This document shows positions 52,688-60,804 of a stretch of 64,000 nucleotides of DNA, in pieces. Position 1 is the first letter of the stretch. Each line of letters opens with the position of its first letter. The DNA is from Microlunatus soli (GTDB taxonomy: Bacteria; Actinomycetota; Actinomycetes; Propionibacteriales; Propionibacteriaceae). Made by a program: the position numbers and the translations under genes. The notes beneath the pieces were generated by a model that was not told the DNA's origin, did not search any database, and saw only the letters and a program-made list of their open reading frames with translations. Location: positions 5,828,001-5,892,000 of the forward strand of contig NZ_LT629772.1 in assembly GCF_900105385.1 (NCBI RefSeq), written 5' to 3'.

Positions 52688-53890
52688 ATGACGACAACTG
52701 AGGACGATCCACTGGCCGGTGTCCTGGTCCTCGACTTCAGCCAGTTCCTCGCCGGTCCGGTTGCCGCGATGCGGCTGGCCGACCTCGGAGCCCGGGTGAT
52801 CAAGGTCGAACGTCCCGGCAGCGGTGACATCGGCCGCCAACTGGCGTTCGCCGGTCGGCGCGCCGACGGGGACACGATCTCCTTCCATGCGATGAATCGC
52901 AACAAGGAGGGGATCACGGCCGACCTCAAGGACGCCGACGATCTGCAACGGGTGAAGAGCTTGGTCGCTCGGGCCGACGTCCTGATCCAGAACTTCCGAC
53001 CCGGTGTGATGGAACGGATCGGGCTGGACCACGACAGCGTCCGTGAGCTCAATCCGCGGCTGATCTACGCCAGTGTCACCGGCTACGGGGAGGAAGGGCC
53101 CTGGAAGGACCGCCCGGGACAGGACCTGCTGGCCCAGTCGCTGTCCGGGCTGTCCTGGATGAGCGGGTCGACCGCCGACCCGCCGGTGCCGGTCGGGCTG
53201 TCGATCGCCGATCATCTGGCCAGCTGTCACCTCGCCCAGGGCGTGACCGCACTGCTGTATCGCCGGGAGCGCACCGGGCGTGGCGGTCTGGTGCAGACCA
53301 GCCTGCTGGAATCGATGCTGGACCTGGAGTTCGAGCTGTTGAGCACCAAGCTGAACGAGCATCTGGGGCCGGGGCCGATCACCGTCCGGCGCGGCGGTAA
53401 GTACGCTGCCCACGCCTTCCTGCCGGCGCCGTACGGGACCTATCCGACCGCCGACGGCTACCTGGCGATCGCGATGAACCCGGTCGACCGACTCGGTGCC
53501 CTGCTCGAGATCGACGAGCTGGCGGAGCTGACCGATCCGCAGACCTGGTGGGACCAGCAGGATCGGATCGCCGACCTGCTCGCCGATCGTCTGTCCGGCG
53601 GACCGACCGACACATGGCTGTCGATCCTCGATGCCGCCGACATCTGGTGCGCACCGGTGCTCACTCTGGATCAGCTGATCGAACACGACGGGTTCGCCGC
53701 CATCGGGATGACGCAGCGGATCAGCCGGTCCGCCGGCGTCACCGACGACGGCTCCGGCCTGGAGCTGCAGACCACCCGCAGCCCGATCCGGATCGACGGG
53801 CGCCGGCTGACCGACACCCGCCCCGCGCCGAAGCTCGGCGAGCACGACCGGGTGATCGCTCAGGAGTTCTCCGCCCTCGACGGGAGTTGA
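52688..53890 (+). CDS. Family III CoA-transferase (CaiB/BaiF), second copy
   Basis: The 400-residue protein has LAGVLVLDFSQFLAGPVAAM and LADLGARVIKVERPGSGD at the N-terminus, and IQNFRPGVMERIGLDHDSVR. PGQDLLAQSLSGLSWMSGST carries the conserved aspartate region. It is related to, but clearly different from, the copy at 3131-4414. The ATG at 52688 has AGGAG 8 nt upstream; the open frame from 52601 crosses the operator region. It is the first gene of a rightward unit followed by LacI, amidohydrolase and oxidoreductase genes. Confidence 0.88.
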   Translation: MTTTEDDPLAGVLVLDFSQFLAGPVAAMRLADLGARVIKVERPGSGDIGRQLAFAGRRADGDTISFHAMNRNKEGITADLKDADDLQRVKSLVARADVLIQNFRPGVMERIGLDHDSVRELNPRLIYASVTGYGEEGPWKDRPGQDLLAQSLSGLSWMSGSTADPPVPVGLSIADHLASCHLAQGVTALLYRRERTGRGGLVQTSLLESMLDLEFELLSTKLNEHLGPGPITVRRGGKYAAHAFLPAPYGTYPTADGYLAIAMNPVDRLGALLEIDELAELTDPQTWWDQQDRIADLLADRLSGGPTDTWLSILDAADIWCAPVLTLDQLIEHDGFAAIGMTQRISRSAGVTDDGSGLELQTTRSPIRIDGRRLTDTRPAPKLGEHDRVIAQEFSALDGS

Positions 53891-53958
53891 TCATGCCGGC
53901 CACGGGCGCGAGCGGGGCTGGGTCTTCCATCGTGTCCGGCGCGCTCTAGGCTGGCCGG

Positions 53959-55044
53959 ATGACCGCGACCCTCAGCGATGTCGCCGCTCGGGCGGGAGTG
54001 TCGATCTCCGCGGTGTCCCGGGTGCTGGCCAACGCACCGTCGGCCCGCGTCCGGCCCGAGACCCGAGAACGGATCGAGCAGGCAGCGCAGGAGCTCGGCT
54101 ACCGCCCGAACTACGCCGGCCGGGCGCTCAAACTGGCCAGGTCCCGGGTGCTTGCGCTGGTCGTCCCGGATGTCACCAACGCCATTTTCAGCGAGCTGAT
54201 GCGCGGCGTCGAGGATGCCGCGATCGACCATGATCACGTCGTGCTGCTCGGCCGATCGGAGGACATGCAGCCGGGCGGCAGCATGATCACCAAGCTGGTC
54301 GGCGAGCGCCGGGTCGACGGCGTCCTGCTCCAGTTGCGCGACGAAGCGTCCCGGGCCGATGCTGCCGCGCTGTTGCGCGACACCGAACAGCAGGGCGGCC
54401 GGTCGGCGGTGGTGTTCATCAACTCGCTGCAGGACCGTCGGGCCGGATCGGTGTCGCTGCCGGACGAGGAGGCGGCCGCGGTCGCGACCCGCGCGTTGAT
54501 CGATCTCGGGCACACCGCGATCGGCTACCTGGGCGGTCTGCCGACCGCGTTCACCGCGCAGGATCGGCAAGACGGCTTCCGGCGGGTGATGGCCGAGGCC
54601 GGGGCACCGGTCCGCAGCAGTTGGATGACCGACCTCGGCTACACCGCTGATCAGGGCCGGCGGGCGTTGCGGAGGATCTGGTCCCGCGGCCGGCGGCCGA
54701 CCGCCGTGGTGGTTGCCAACCTGAACGCCGCGATCGGAGTCCTGGCCGAGGCACGTTCGCTCGGGATCGCCGTACCGTCTGAGCTGTCGGTGGTGGCGTT
54801 GCACGATGCCTGGACCGCCGAACACACTGCGCCCGCCCTGAGCACGGTGCGGATGCCGTTGTACGAGCTGGGCAGGGCCGCGGTAGAGCAACTCATCAGT
54901 GAGCTCGACCAATCCGCCCGGCGCCGTCGCCGGCGCAACCTGGTGATCACAGACCCGCGACCGGAGTTGATCATGCGAGACTCGACCGCGGTGCCGCGCG
55001 GCGGTGCTGTTCCGACCAGCGATCCGGAAGGAAGGACCCGATGA
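53959..55044 (+). CDS. LacI family transcriptional regulator
   Basis: The 361-residue regulator has the LacI HTH and hinge (LSDVAARAGVSISAVSRVL, RERIEQAAQELGYRPNYAGR) and a periplasmic-binding-like effector domain (LALVVPDVTNAIFSELMRG). TAGGCT (53947-53952) ends 6 nt before the ATG and there is no ribosome site, consistent with a leaderless transcript of its own. It is coupled to the amidohydrolase by an ATGA overlap. The two LacI-like operators at 52583 and 59807 are likely targets. Confidence 0.93.
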   Translation: MTATLSDVAARAGVSISAVSRVLANAPSARVRPETRERIEQAAQELGYRPNYAGRALKLARSRVLALVVPDVTNAIFSELMRGVEDAAIDHDHVVLLGRSEDMQPGGSMITKLVGERRVDGVLLQLRDEASRADAAALLRDTEQQGGRSAVVFINSLQDRRAGSVSLPDEEAAAVATRALIDLGHTAIGYLGGLPTAFTAQDRQDGFRRVMAEAGAPVRSSWMTDLGYTADQGRRALRRIWSRGRRPTAVVVANLNAAIGVLAEARSLGIAVPSELSVVALHDAWTAEHTAPALSTVRMPLYELGRAAVEQLISELDQSARRRRRRNLVITDPRPELIMRDSTAVPRGGAVPTSDPEGRTR

Positions 55045-55937
55045 TGCAGAGAGCCGAGCCGGTGATCATCGACGCCCATCAACACATCTGGGACCGATCA
55101 CGCAGTCCGTACGCCTGGCTGGCCGCCGAAGCCATGGAACCGATCCGCCGCGACATCACGCTCGCCGACGGATTGCAGCATCTGGATCGGGCGGGCATCG
55201 CCGGCACGATCCTGGTGCAGGCCGACGACACCCCCGAGGACACCAGGCTGATGCTGGAGGCCGCCGCCGATCCGCGGGTGCTCGGAGTCGTCGGATGGCT
55301 GCCGCTGGACCGGCCCGACGAGGCACGGTCGCTGCTGCAGACCTTCGACCGATCGGTCCTGGTCGGCATCCGCAGCCTGATCCACGACCTGCCCGACCCG
55401 GACTGGCTGCTCCGTCCCGAGGTCGACGCCGGGCTTTCGCTGCTGGAACGCTCCGGGTTGCCGTTGGATGTGCCGGCCGTGTTGCCACGGCATCTGGAGA
55501 ACATCGCCACCCTGGCCGATCGGCATCCTGAGTTGCGGTTCGTCATCGATCACCTCGGCAAGCCGCCGATCGGGCTCGACGATTCCGAGCCCTGGCGCCG
55601 GCTGCTGGCCGCCGTCGCTGAACGGCCCAACGTCTGGGCCAAGCTGTCCGGTCTCTACGCCGCCGGTGACGATCCGGCCGCCTGGACGCCGACCGACCTG
55701 CAGCCGTTCGTCGATCACGCCGTCGCCGTCTTCGGCACCGAGCGGTTGATGTACGGCGGTGACTGGCCGGTGGCGATCGTTGCCGGTGACTACGAACGTG
55801 TCTGGGCCGGCTTGACCGCGTGCCTGGCCGATCTGTCCGATGACGAACGACAGGCGATCCTCGGCGACAACGCGATCCGCTGCTACCGACTCGACGAGGA
55901 TCGCGTCCGGGCCGTCCGGCCGGCCGCACGACCATGA
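55041..55937 (+). CDS. Amidohydrolase family 2 protein, L-fuconolactonase-like, second copy
   Basis: The 298-residue TIM-barrel hydrolase has the HxH metal motif in VIIDAHQHIWD, LRFVIDHLGKPPIG in the middle and RLMYGGDWPVAIVAG near the end, the hallmark order of fuconolactonase-like enzymes. It should open an aldonolactone made by a sugar dehydrogenase. It overlaps both neighbours by ATGA junctions (LacI upstream, Gfo/Idh oxidoreductase downstream), so regulator, lactonase and oxidoreductase are translated together. It is a paralogue of the protein at 2199-3134. Confidence 0.88.
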   Translation: MMQRAEPVIIDAHQHIWDRSRSPYAWLAAEAMEPIRRDITLADGLQHLDRAGIAGTILVQADDTPEDTRLMLEAAADPRVLGVVGWLPLDRPDEARSLLQTFDRSVLVGIRSLIHDLPDPDWLLRPEVDAGLSLLERSGLPLDVPAVLPRHLENIATLADRHPELRFVIDHLGKPPIGLDDSEPWRRLLAAVAERPNVWAKLSGLYAAGDDPAAWTPTDLQPFVDHAVAVFGTERLMYGGDWPVAIVAGDYERVWAGLTACLADLSDDERQAILGDNAIRCYRLDEDRVRAVRPAARP

Positions 55938-57043
55938 TCGAATCGCCGGATCGGCCCGAGTTCGCGCCGGATCCGGGCTATCGACCGATTCTGCCGTCGC
56001 GGCCACGTCCGATCGTGATCATCGGCGCCGGCGGGATCGTCCGGGACGCGCATCTGCCGGCCTACCGCAAGGCCGGCTACCCGGTGGCCGGGATCGTCGA
56101 CGTCGCGATCGACCGCGCCCGCGACCTCGCCGACCGGTATCGGATCGACCGGACCCACGGATCGGTCACGGAGGCGGTGGCTGCCGCGCCCGACGACGTG
56201 ATCTTCGACTGCGCGGTGATGCCGGAGCACTACGTCCAGGTGCTGTCGGCGTTGCCGGACGGTGCGGCGGTGCTGTTGCAGAAACCGATCGGCAACAACT
56301 GGTCCGACACGCTGGCGATCATGGACGTGATCAGGTCCAAGGGATTGATCGCGGCCGTCAACACCCAGCTCCGGTTCGCTCCGTACGTGACGGTGGCGCG
56401 GGAGGCGATCGCGCGCGGCGAGATCGGCGAGCTCTACGATCTCGAGGTCGTCGTCGAGGTGAACACCCCGTGGGAGTACTTCCCGGCGGTGCTCGGACTG
56501 GACCGGCTCGAGCTCAACATGCACAGCATCCATCACCTTGACCTGATCCGCAGCTTCGTCGGCGACCCGGAATCGGTGTCCTGCAGCACGGTGCGGCATC
56601 CGACGAAGCAGCATGCCAACTCCCGGTCGGCGATCGTGCTGCACTACGACCGGCCGCTGCGGGCCATCGTCTGCACCAATCATGATCATCGATTCGGCCC
56701 GGATCACGAGCAGAGCTTCATCAAATGGGAGGGGACCGACGGAGCGATCCGAGCCCAGATGGGGGTGCTGATGGACTACCCGCAAGGGCGCGCCGACCGG
56801 CTGGAGATCAACACCGGTGACGGCTGGCGACCGTTGCCGTTCGACGGCAGCTGGTTCCCCGACGCGTTCATGTATTCGATGGGCGTCCTGCAACGTCACC
56901 TGACCGGCGAGCTGAGGACACTGCCGACCGCCGTCAGCGACGTGTTCGCCACGATGGCGGTGCTGGAGGCCGGCTACACCGCCAACGATCGCGGCGGTGT
57001 CCGTCCCGACTACGACGCATGTCCTGATCCCGGCGACTACTGA
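55934..57043 (+). CDS. Gfo/Idh/MocA family NAD(P)-dependent oxidoreductase
   Basis: The 369-residue protein has a Rossmann fold (PIVIIGAGGIVRDAHLPAYR) with the family KP motif as LLQKPIGNNW, where the usual Glu is Gln. The C-terminal beta-sheet domain supplies LELNMHSIHHLDLIRSFVGD, with histidines typical of the active site. Members oxidise sugars or inositols. Next to a lactonase it could be the sugar dehydrogenase that makes the lactone. A 25-residue N-terminal extension precedes the Rossmann strand. Its stop is 43 bp from the convergent GH78 gene. Confidence 0.9.
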   Translation: MIESPDRPEFAPDPGYRPILPSRPRPIVIIGAGGIVRDAHLPAYRKAGYPVAGIVDVAIDRARDLADRYRIDRTHGSVTEAVAAAPDDVIFDCAVMPEHYVQVLSALPDGAAVLLQKPIGNNWSDTLAIMDVIRSKGLIAAVNTQLRFAPYVTVAREAIARGEIGELYDLEVVVEVNTPWEYFPAVLGLDRLELNMHSIHHLDLIRSFVGDPESVSCSTVRHPTKQHANSRSAIVLHYDRPLRAIVCTNHDHRFGPDHEQSFIKWEGTDGAIRAQMGVLMDYPQGRADRLEINTGDGWRPLPFDGSWFPDAFMYSMGVLQRHLTGELRTLPTAVSDVFATMAVLEAGYTANDRGGVRPDYDACPDPGDY

Positions 57044-57086
57044 CGCGAGTGCTGAGCTCGTCGAAGGACCTCGACCGGCGGCGACA

Positions 57087-59726
57087 TCACTCCCGTGGGA
57101 ATGTGAAGGTGTTGCTGCCCGTCGAGACCTCGACCGGGTCCCGATCGGGCAGGTCCAGGAAAGCCGTTGCACCGGTGGGCACCCGGGTGTCGATCACGAG
57201 CCGGTGATCATCGAGCCGCCAGCCGATCGCCGCCGGACCGTAGGGCGTCGCCAGCTCCGCCTGCGCCGAGGTCAGACCACCGCCGGGACGGGGCCGGAAG
57301 GCGATCCGCCGGTATCCCGGTTCGACCGGATCCAGACCGGCGACCACCCGATGCAGCCAGTCGGCCACCGCTCCCAACGCGTAGTGGTTGAACGAGGTCA
57401 TGGTGCCGGGGTTGACGGTGCCGTCCGGCAGTTGACTGTCCCAGCGTTCCCAGATCGTTGTCGCGCCCTGCTCCACGGCGTACAGCCAGGACGGGCATGC
57501 GGTCTCCAGCAGCAGATCGTAGGCACGGTCCAGTTGGCCGGTCGAGGACAACGCCTCGGTGATCAGCGGAGTCCCGACGAAGCCGGTCGAGATCCGGTTC
57601 TTCGCCTCCGCCACCAGCTCGGCCAGCCGCCGGCCGGCTGCGAGCCGGGATGCCTCGTCGGGCAACAGGTCGAAGCTGATCGCCAACGCATACGCGGTCT
57701 GCGCATCGCTGGTCATTCGGAGGCCGCCGTCGCCGTCGGTGGTGACATAACGGTGGCGGAAGGCGTCGCGGATCCGGGCCGCCAGCTCGCGATAGCGGAT
57801 CGCGTCCTCGGTGTTGTCCAGGACCTCGGCCATTCGCGCCAGGGTCGCCGTCGAACGGGCGAAATAGGCGGTCGCCACCAGATAGCGATCGGTCTTGGCA
57901 TCGGCGGGATCCTGTGGCGGAGCGTCGGGGTCGAGCCAATCGCCCAGCTGGAATCCGGTGTCCCACAGATGTCCGGGGCCGGCCAGCCGATCCACCAGGT
58001 CGACCCAGGCCTTCGCGCTGGGGTACTGATCATGGAGCAGTTGCCGATCGCCGAAGCGTTCGTACAGCACCCACGGTGTCAGCACCGCGACGTCGCCCCA
58101 GGCCGCCCCCGGCCGGATCGGCGTCCACATCGCGTGCGCCGGGATCACCGGCAGATACCACGGGACGGTGCCGTCCGGCAGTTGCTCGACAGCAAGATCA
58201 CGAAGCCACGAGCGCAGGAAACCCGAACAGTCGTAGAGAAAACTCGCGGTCGGGGCGAACACCTGGATGTCGCCGGTCCAGCCGACCCGTTCGTCACGTT
58301 GCGGGCAGTCCGTCGGGAGGTCGACGAAGTTGCTCCGCATGCTCCAGCGAACGTTTTCGTGCAGCTTGTTGAGCTTGGCATCGGAGCTGGAGAACGACCC
58401 GGTCGGCTCCAGGTCGCTGTGCAGCACCCGCCCGACCAGCCGGCCGTCGGCGACGGCCTGCCGCAGATCGCCCGGCCAACCGGTGACCTCGACATACCGG
58501 AACCCGTGGATGGTGAAGCGCGGCTCCCATTCCTCGCGATCGCGGCCGGCCAGGATGTAGCGATCGGTCGACCGCGCGTCCCGCAGCGGGCGGGTGTAGA
58601 TCTCGCCCTGCTGCATCACCTCGGCGGTGCGCAGGGTGATCTCGGTACCGGCCGGCCCATTGACCGACAGTCGGACGCGGCCGGCGAAGTTCTGCCCGAA
58701 ATCGACCACCTGCTTGCCACTGGGCGTGTCCAGTACCGCGATCGGCTGCAGCTCCTGGGTGCATCGGACGGGGGGACCGTCCGGGGCGACCAGCGTTCGC
58801 GGGTCACGCTGACCGACCTTGACCCAACTCCAGTCGGAGTCGTCGAATCCGGGTTCGGACCAGCCGTGCTGCTCGGCCCGGGCGTCGTAGGTCTCGCCGT
58901 CGTAGATACCGCTGTGCTCGATCGGCGACGGCGCCGCCCGCCACCGATGATCACTGGAGATGATCACGGTGCGACCGTCGGTGTAGCGGATCTCCAATTG
59001 AGCGATCAACGCCTGATCATGGCCGAACAGGTTGCGGAAGCCGCCGCGCCAACCCAACCGACCGCGGTACCAGCCGTCTCCGAGCCAGCTGCCGATCGCA
59101 TTCGATCCGGCCGTGATCAACTCCGTCACGTCGTGGGTGCTGTAGCGCAGCCGCCGCGGATAGCTGGTCCAGCCGGGCGCCAATTCCTCGTCGCCGATCC
59201 GCCGACCGTTGAGCTCCAGTTGGTAGAGACCGTGGGCGCTGGCATACAGGATCGCCGACGCCACCTCGCCGTCGACGTCGAAGTCGCGTCGGAGCAGGGC
59301 AGGGCGTCGTTCGTCGGACTCGGCGTCCTCCCACCACGGGATGCCGACCGGCACCGCCTGCCAGTCCTGCGGTTCGAGCAGACCGACCGTGATCGTCAGC
59401 GGCTCGCTCCACGGCGACAGTTGTTCCTGCTGATCCTCGACATCAGCGCCCTCGACCCGGACCCGGATCGTCGCCTGCTCCCGGGAGGCGAGTGGTTCAT
59501 CGGGCCACGGCACCAGGAGCTGATCGTTGCCCTGCCCCTCGAACACGGTCGGCGCGGTCGGTGCATCTCCGGCGGTCGCCGGATGACGCGTGAGCTCGAT
59601 CTGGTAGCCGCGTTGGGACCAGCGCGGTTCCGCGTCGATCTGCCAGGAGATCCGCGGTGTGGCAGTTCCGATGCCGAGGGCCGGGTGGCGGTGTTCGGCG
59701 CGGAGATGGTGGACGAGGACGGACAT
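57087..59726 (-). CDS. GH78 alpha-L-rhamnosidase
   Basis: The 879-residue protein has the GH78 domain order: N-terminal fibronectin-like and beta-sandwich domains (GIGTATPRISWQIDAEPR; WAGSSPIC-type carbohydrate-binding region around VLYASAHGLYQLELNGRRIG-like sequence) then the (alpha/alpha)6 barrel. The general acid region is PTDCPQRDERVGWTGDIQVF and the base region TTIWERWDSQLPDG. It hydrolyses terminal alpha-L-rhamnose. There is no signal peptide, so it is cytoplasmic. I use the ATG at 59726, with GGAAGG 4 nt before it. It is divergent from the epimerase operon, with a LacI-type site between. Confidence 0.94.
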   Translation of the reverse strand: MSVLVHHLRAEHRHPALGIGTATPRISWQIDAEPRWSQRGYQIELTRHPATAGDAPTAPTVFEGQGNDQLLVPWPDEPLASREQATIRVRVEGADVEDQQEQLSPWSEPLTITVGLLEPQDWQAVPVGIPWWEDAESDERRPALLRRDFDVDGEVASAILYASAHGLYQLELNGRRIGDEELAPGWTSYPRRLRYSTHDVTELITAGSNAIGSWLGDGWYRGRLGWRGGFRNLFGHDQALIAQLEIRYTDGRTVIISSDHRWRAAPSPIEHSGIYDGETYDARAEQHGWSEPGFDDSDWSWVKVGQRDPRTLVAPDGPPVRCTQELQPIAVLDTPSGKQVVDFGQNFAGRVRLSVNGPAGTEITLRTAEVMQQGEIYTRPLRDARSTDRYILAGRDREEWEPRFTIHGFRYVEVTGWPGDLRQAVADGRLVGRVLHSDLEPTGSFSSSDAKLNKLHENVRWSMRSNFVDLPTDCPQRDERVGWTGDIQVFAPTASFLYDCSGFLRSWLRDLAVEQLPDGTVPWYLPVIPAHAMWTPIRPGAAWGDVAVLTPWVLYERFGDRQLLHDQYPSAKAWVDLVDRLAGPGHLWDTGFQLGDWLDPDAPPQDPADAKTDRYLVATAYFARSTATLARMAEVLDNTEDAIRYRELAARIRDAFRHRYVTTDGDGGLRMTSDAQTAYALAISFDLLPDEASRLAAGRRLAELVAEAKNRISTGFVGTPLITEALSSTGQLDRAYDLLLETACPSWLYAVEQGATTIWERWDSQLPDGTVNPGTMTSFNHYALGAVADWLHRVVAGLDPVEPGYRRIAFRPRPGGGLTSAQAELATPYGPAAIGWRLDDHRLVIDTRVPTGATAFLDLPDRDPVEVSTGSNTFTFPRE

Positions 59727-59806
59727 GACGCCTTCCACTGGACGTGATCGGGTGGGAGTCGGGTGTCGTCATTGTGGCATGCCGGCACAGTTGATGGACG
59801 AGGTGT

Positions 59807-59818
59807 TGACACGTTTCA
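59807..59818. promoter_or_regulatory. LacI-type operator between GH78 and the epimerase/GH78 operon
   Basis: TGACACGTTTCA differs by one base from the palindromic LacI-family consensus-like TGAAACGTTTCA. It overlaps TTGACA (59806-59811), a good -35 for the rightward genes, so bound repressor would block them. It lies about 80 bp from the GH78 start and 95 bp from the epimerase start. Confidence 0.62.
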
Positions 59819-59913
59819 CGATGTCGACGGATGATGTTGATCATGGTGCTGCCATCGTTGGGCCGGCTGCCATCCGGTCAACCTTGCAAAGCCCCACTCG
59901 ACGAGGAGTAACG

Positions 59914-60804
59914 ATGAGGATCGCGATCACCGGCAGCTCGGGCAAGCTCGGCCGGGCGGCATGCCGCCGGCTCCGGGACGGCGGCCACCGGGTGCTCGGA
60001 CTGGACCGCGCGGGAGCGCCGGGGCCCGACTTCACCATGATCGACTTCACCGACTACGGCCAGACCCTGGACGCGGTGTTGGGGATCACCGCTCGGCACG
60101 ACGGTCTGGACGCGATGGTGCATCTGGCTGCGATCCCGGTCAACGGGCTGGTGCCCGACGCGACGGTCTTCCACAACAACCTGATCAGCACCTTCAACGT
60201 GTTCCACGCCTGTCTGCGGGCGGGGATCGATCGGATCGTGTACGCCTCCAGCATCACCGCGATGGGTTTCCCGTTCAGCGAGCCGCCGGTCTATCTGCCG
60301 CTGGACGAGGGCAGCGGCGGGCGCGCCAACGGCACCTATGCCCTGGGCAAGGTGTTGGAGGAGACGATGGCCGGCCAACTGGTGCGGTGGTCGGAGTCGC
60401 TGAGCATCACCGCGCTGCGCTTCAGCAACGTCACCCAGCAGGGGGAATACGCGACCTTCGCCGAGCGATGTGCCGACCCGGGCTACCGACGTGACCTGGT
60501 CTGGTCCTACATCGACTCCCGGGACGGCGCCCAACTGATCGATCGTGCGCTGCAGCACGGCCGGCCCGGATTCGAGGTGTACAACGCGGCCGCGACCGAC
60601 ACCGGGTTGACCGTGCCCAGCGCGGACCTCGTCGCCGGTGCCTTCCCCGATGTACCGGTGACCAAGGCACTCGGCCGCCACGAGACGTTGATGTCGGTGG
60701 ACAAGGCGGTCCGGCAGCTCGGCTATCGGCCGGAGCACCTGTGGCGCGACGAGCTGGAACGGGAAGGGATCAGTCTCGACGGCCCGCTGCAGGAGACGCC
60801 GTGA
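59914..60804 (+). CDS. NAD-dependent epimerase/dehydratase family (extended SDR) protein
   Basis: The 296-residue SDR protein has the nucleotide-binding motif GSSGKLG at residues 7-13, VHLAAIPVNG as the dinucleotide-sugar/NAD segment, IVYASSITAMG with the catalytic Ser and YALGK (Tyr142, Lys146). Members act on sugars or nucleotide sugars, as epimerases or dehydrogenases. GAGGAG lies upstream of the ATG. Its stop overlaps the GTG of the second GH78 gene by 3 nt, so it may oxidise or epimerise a released deoxysugar. Confidence 0.9.
   Translation: MRIAITGSSGKLGRAACRRLRDGGHRVLGLDRAGAPGPDFTMIDFTDYGQTLDAVLGITARHDGLDAMVHLAAIPVNGLVPDATVFHNNLISTFNVFHACLRAGIDRIVYASSITAMGFPFSEPPVYLPLDEGSGGRANGTYALGKVLEETMAGQLVRWSESLSITALRFSNVTQQGEYATFAERCADPGYRRDLVWSYIDSRDGAQLIDRALQHGRPGFEVYNAAATDTGLTVPSADLVAGAFPDVPVTKALGRHETLMSVDKAVRQLGYRPEHLWRDELEREGISLDGPLQETP

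Noticed and set aside
58355-58366. CGAACGTTTTCG, LacI-like, inside the GH78 gene
   Set aside because: Imperfect, deep within coding sequence and explained by codon choice.
56997-59747. A 916-codon open frame on the plus strand opposite the first GH78 gene
   Set aside because: It is the antisense shadow of a clear GH78 protein; no ribosome site and no domain similarity, composition typical of high-GC frame shadows.
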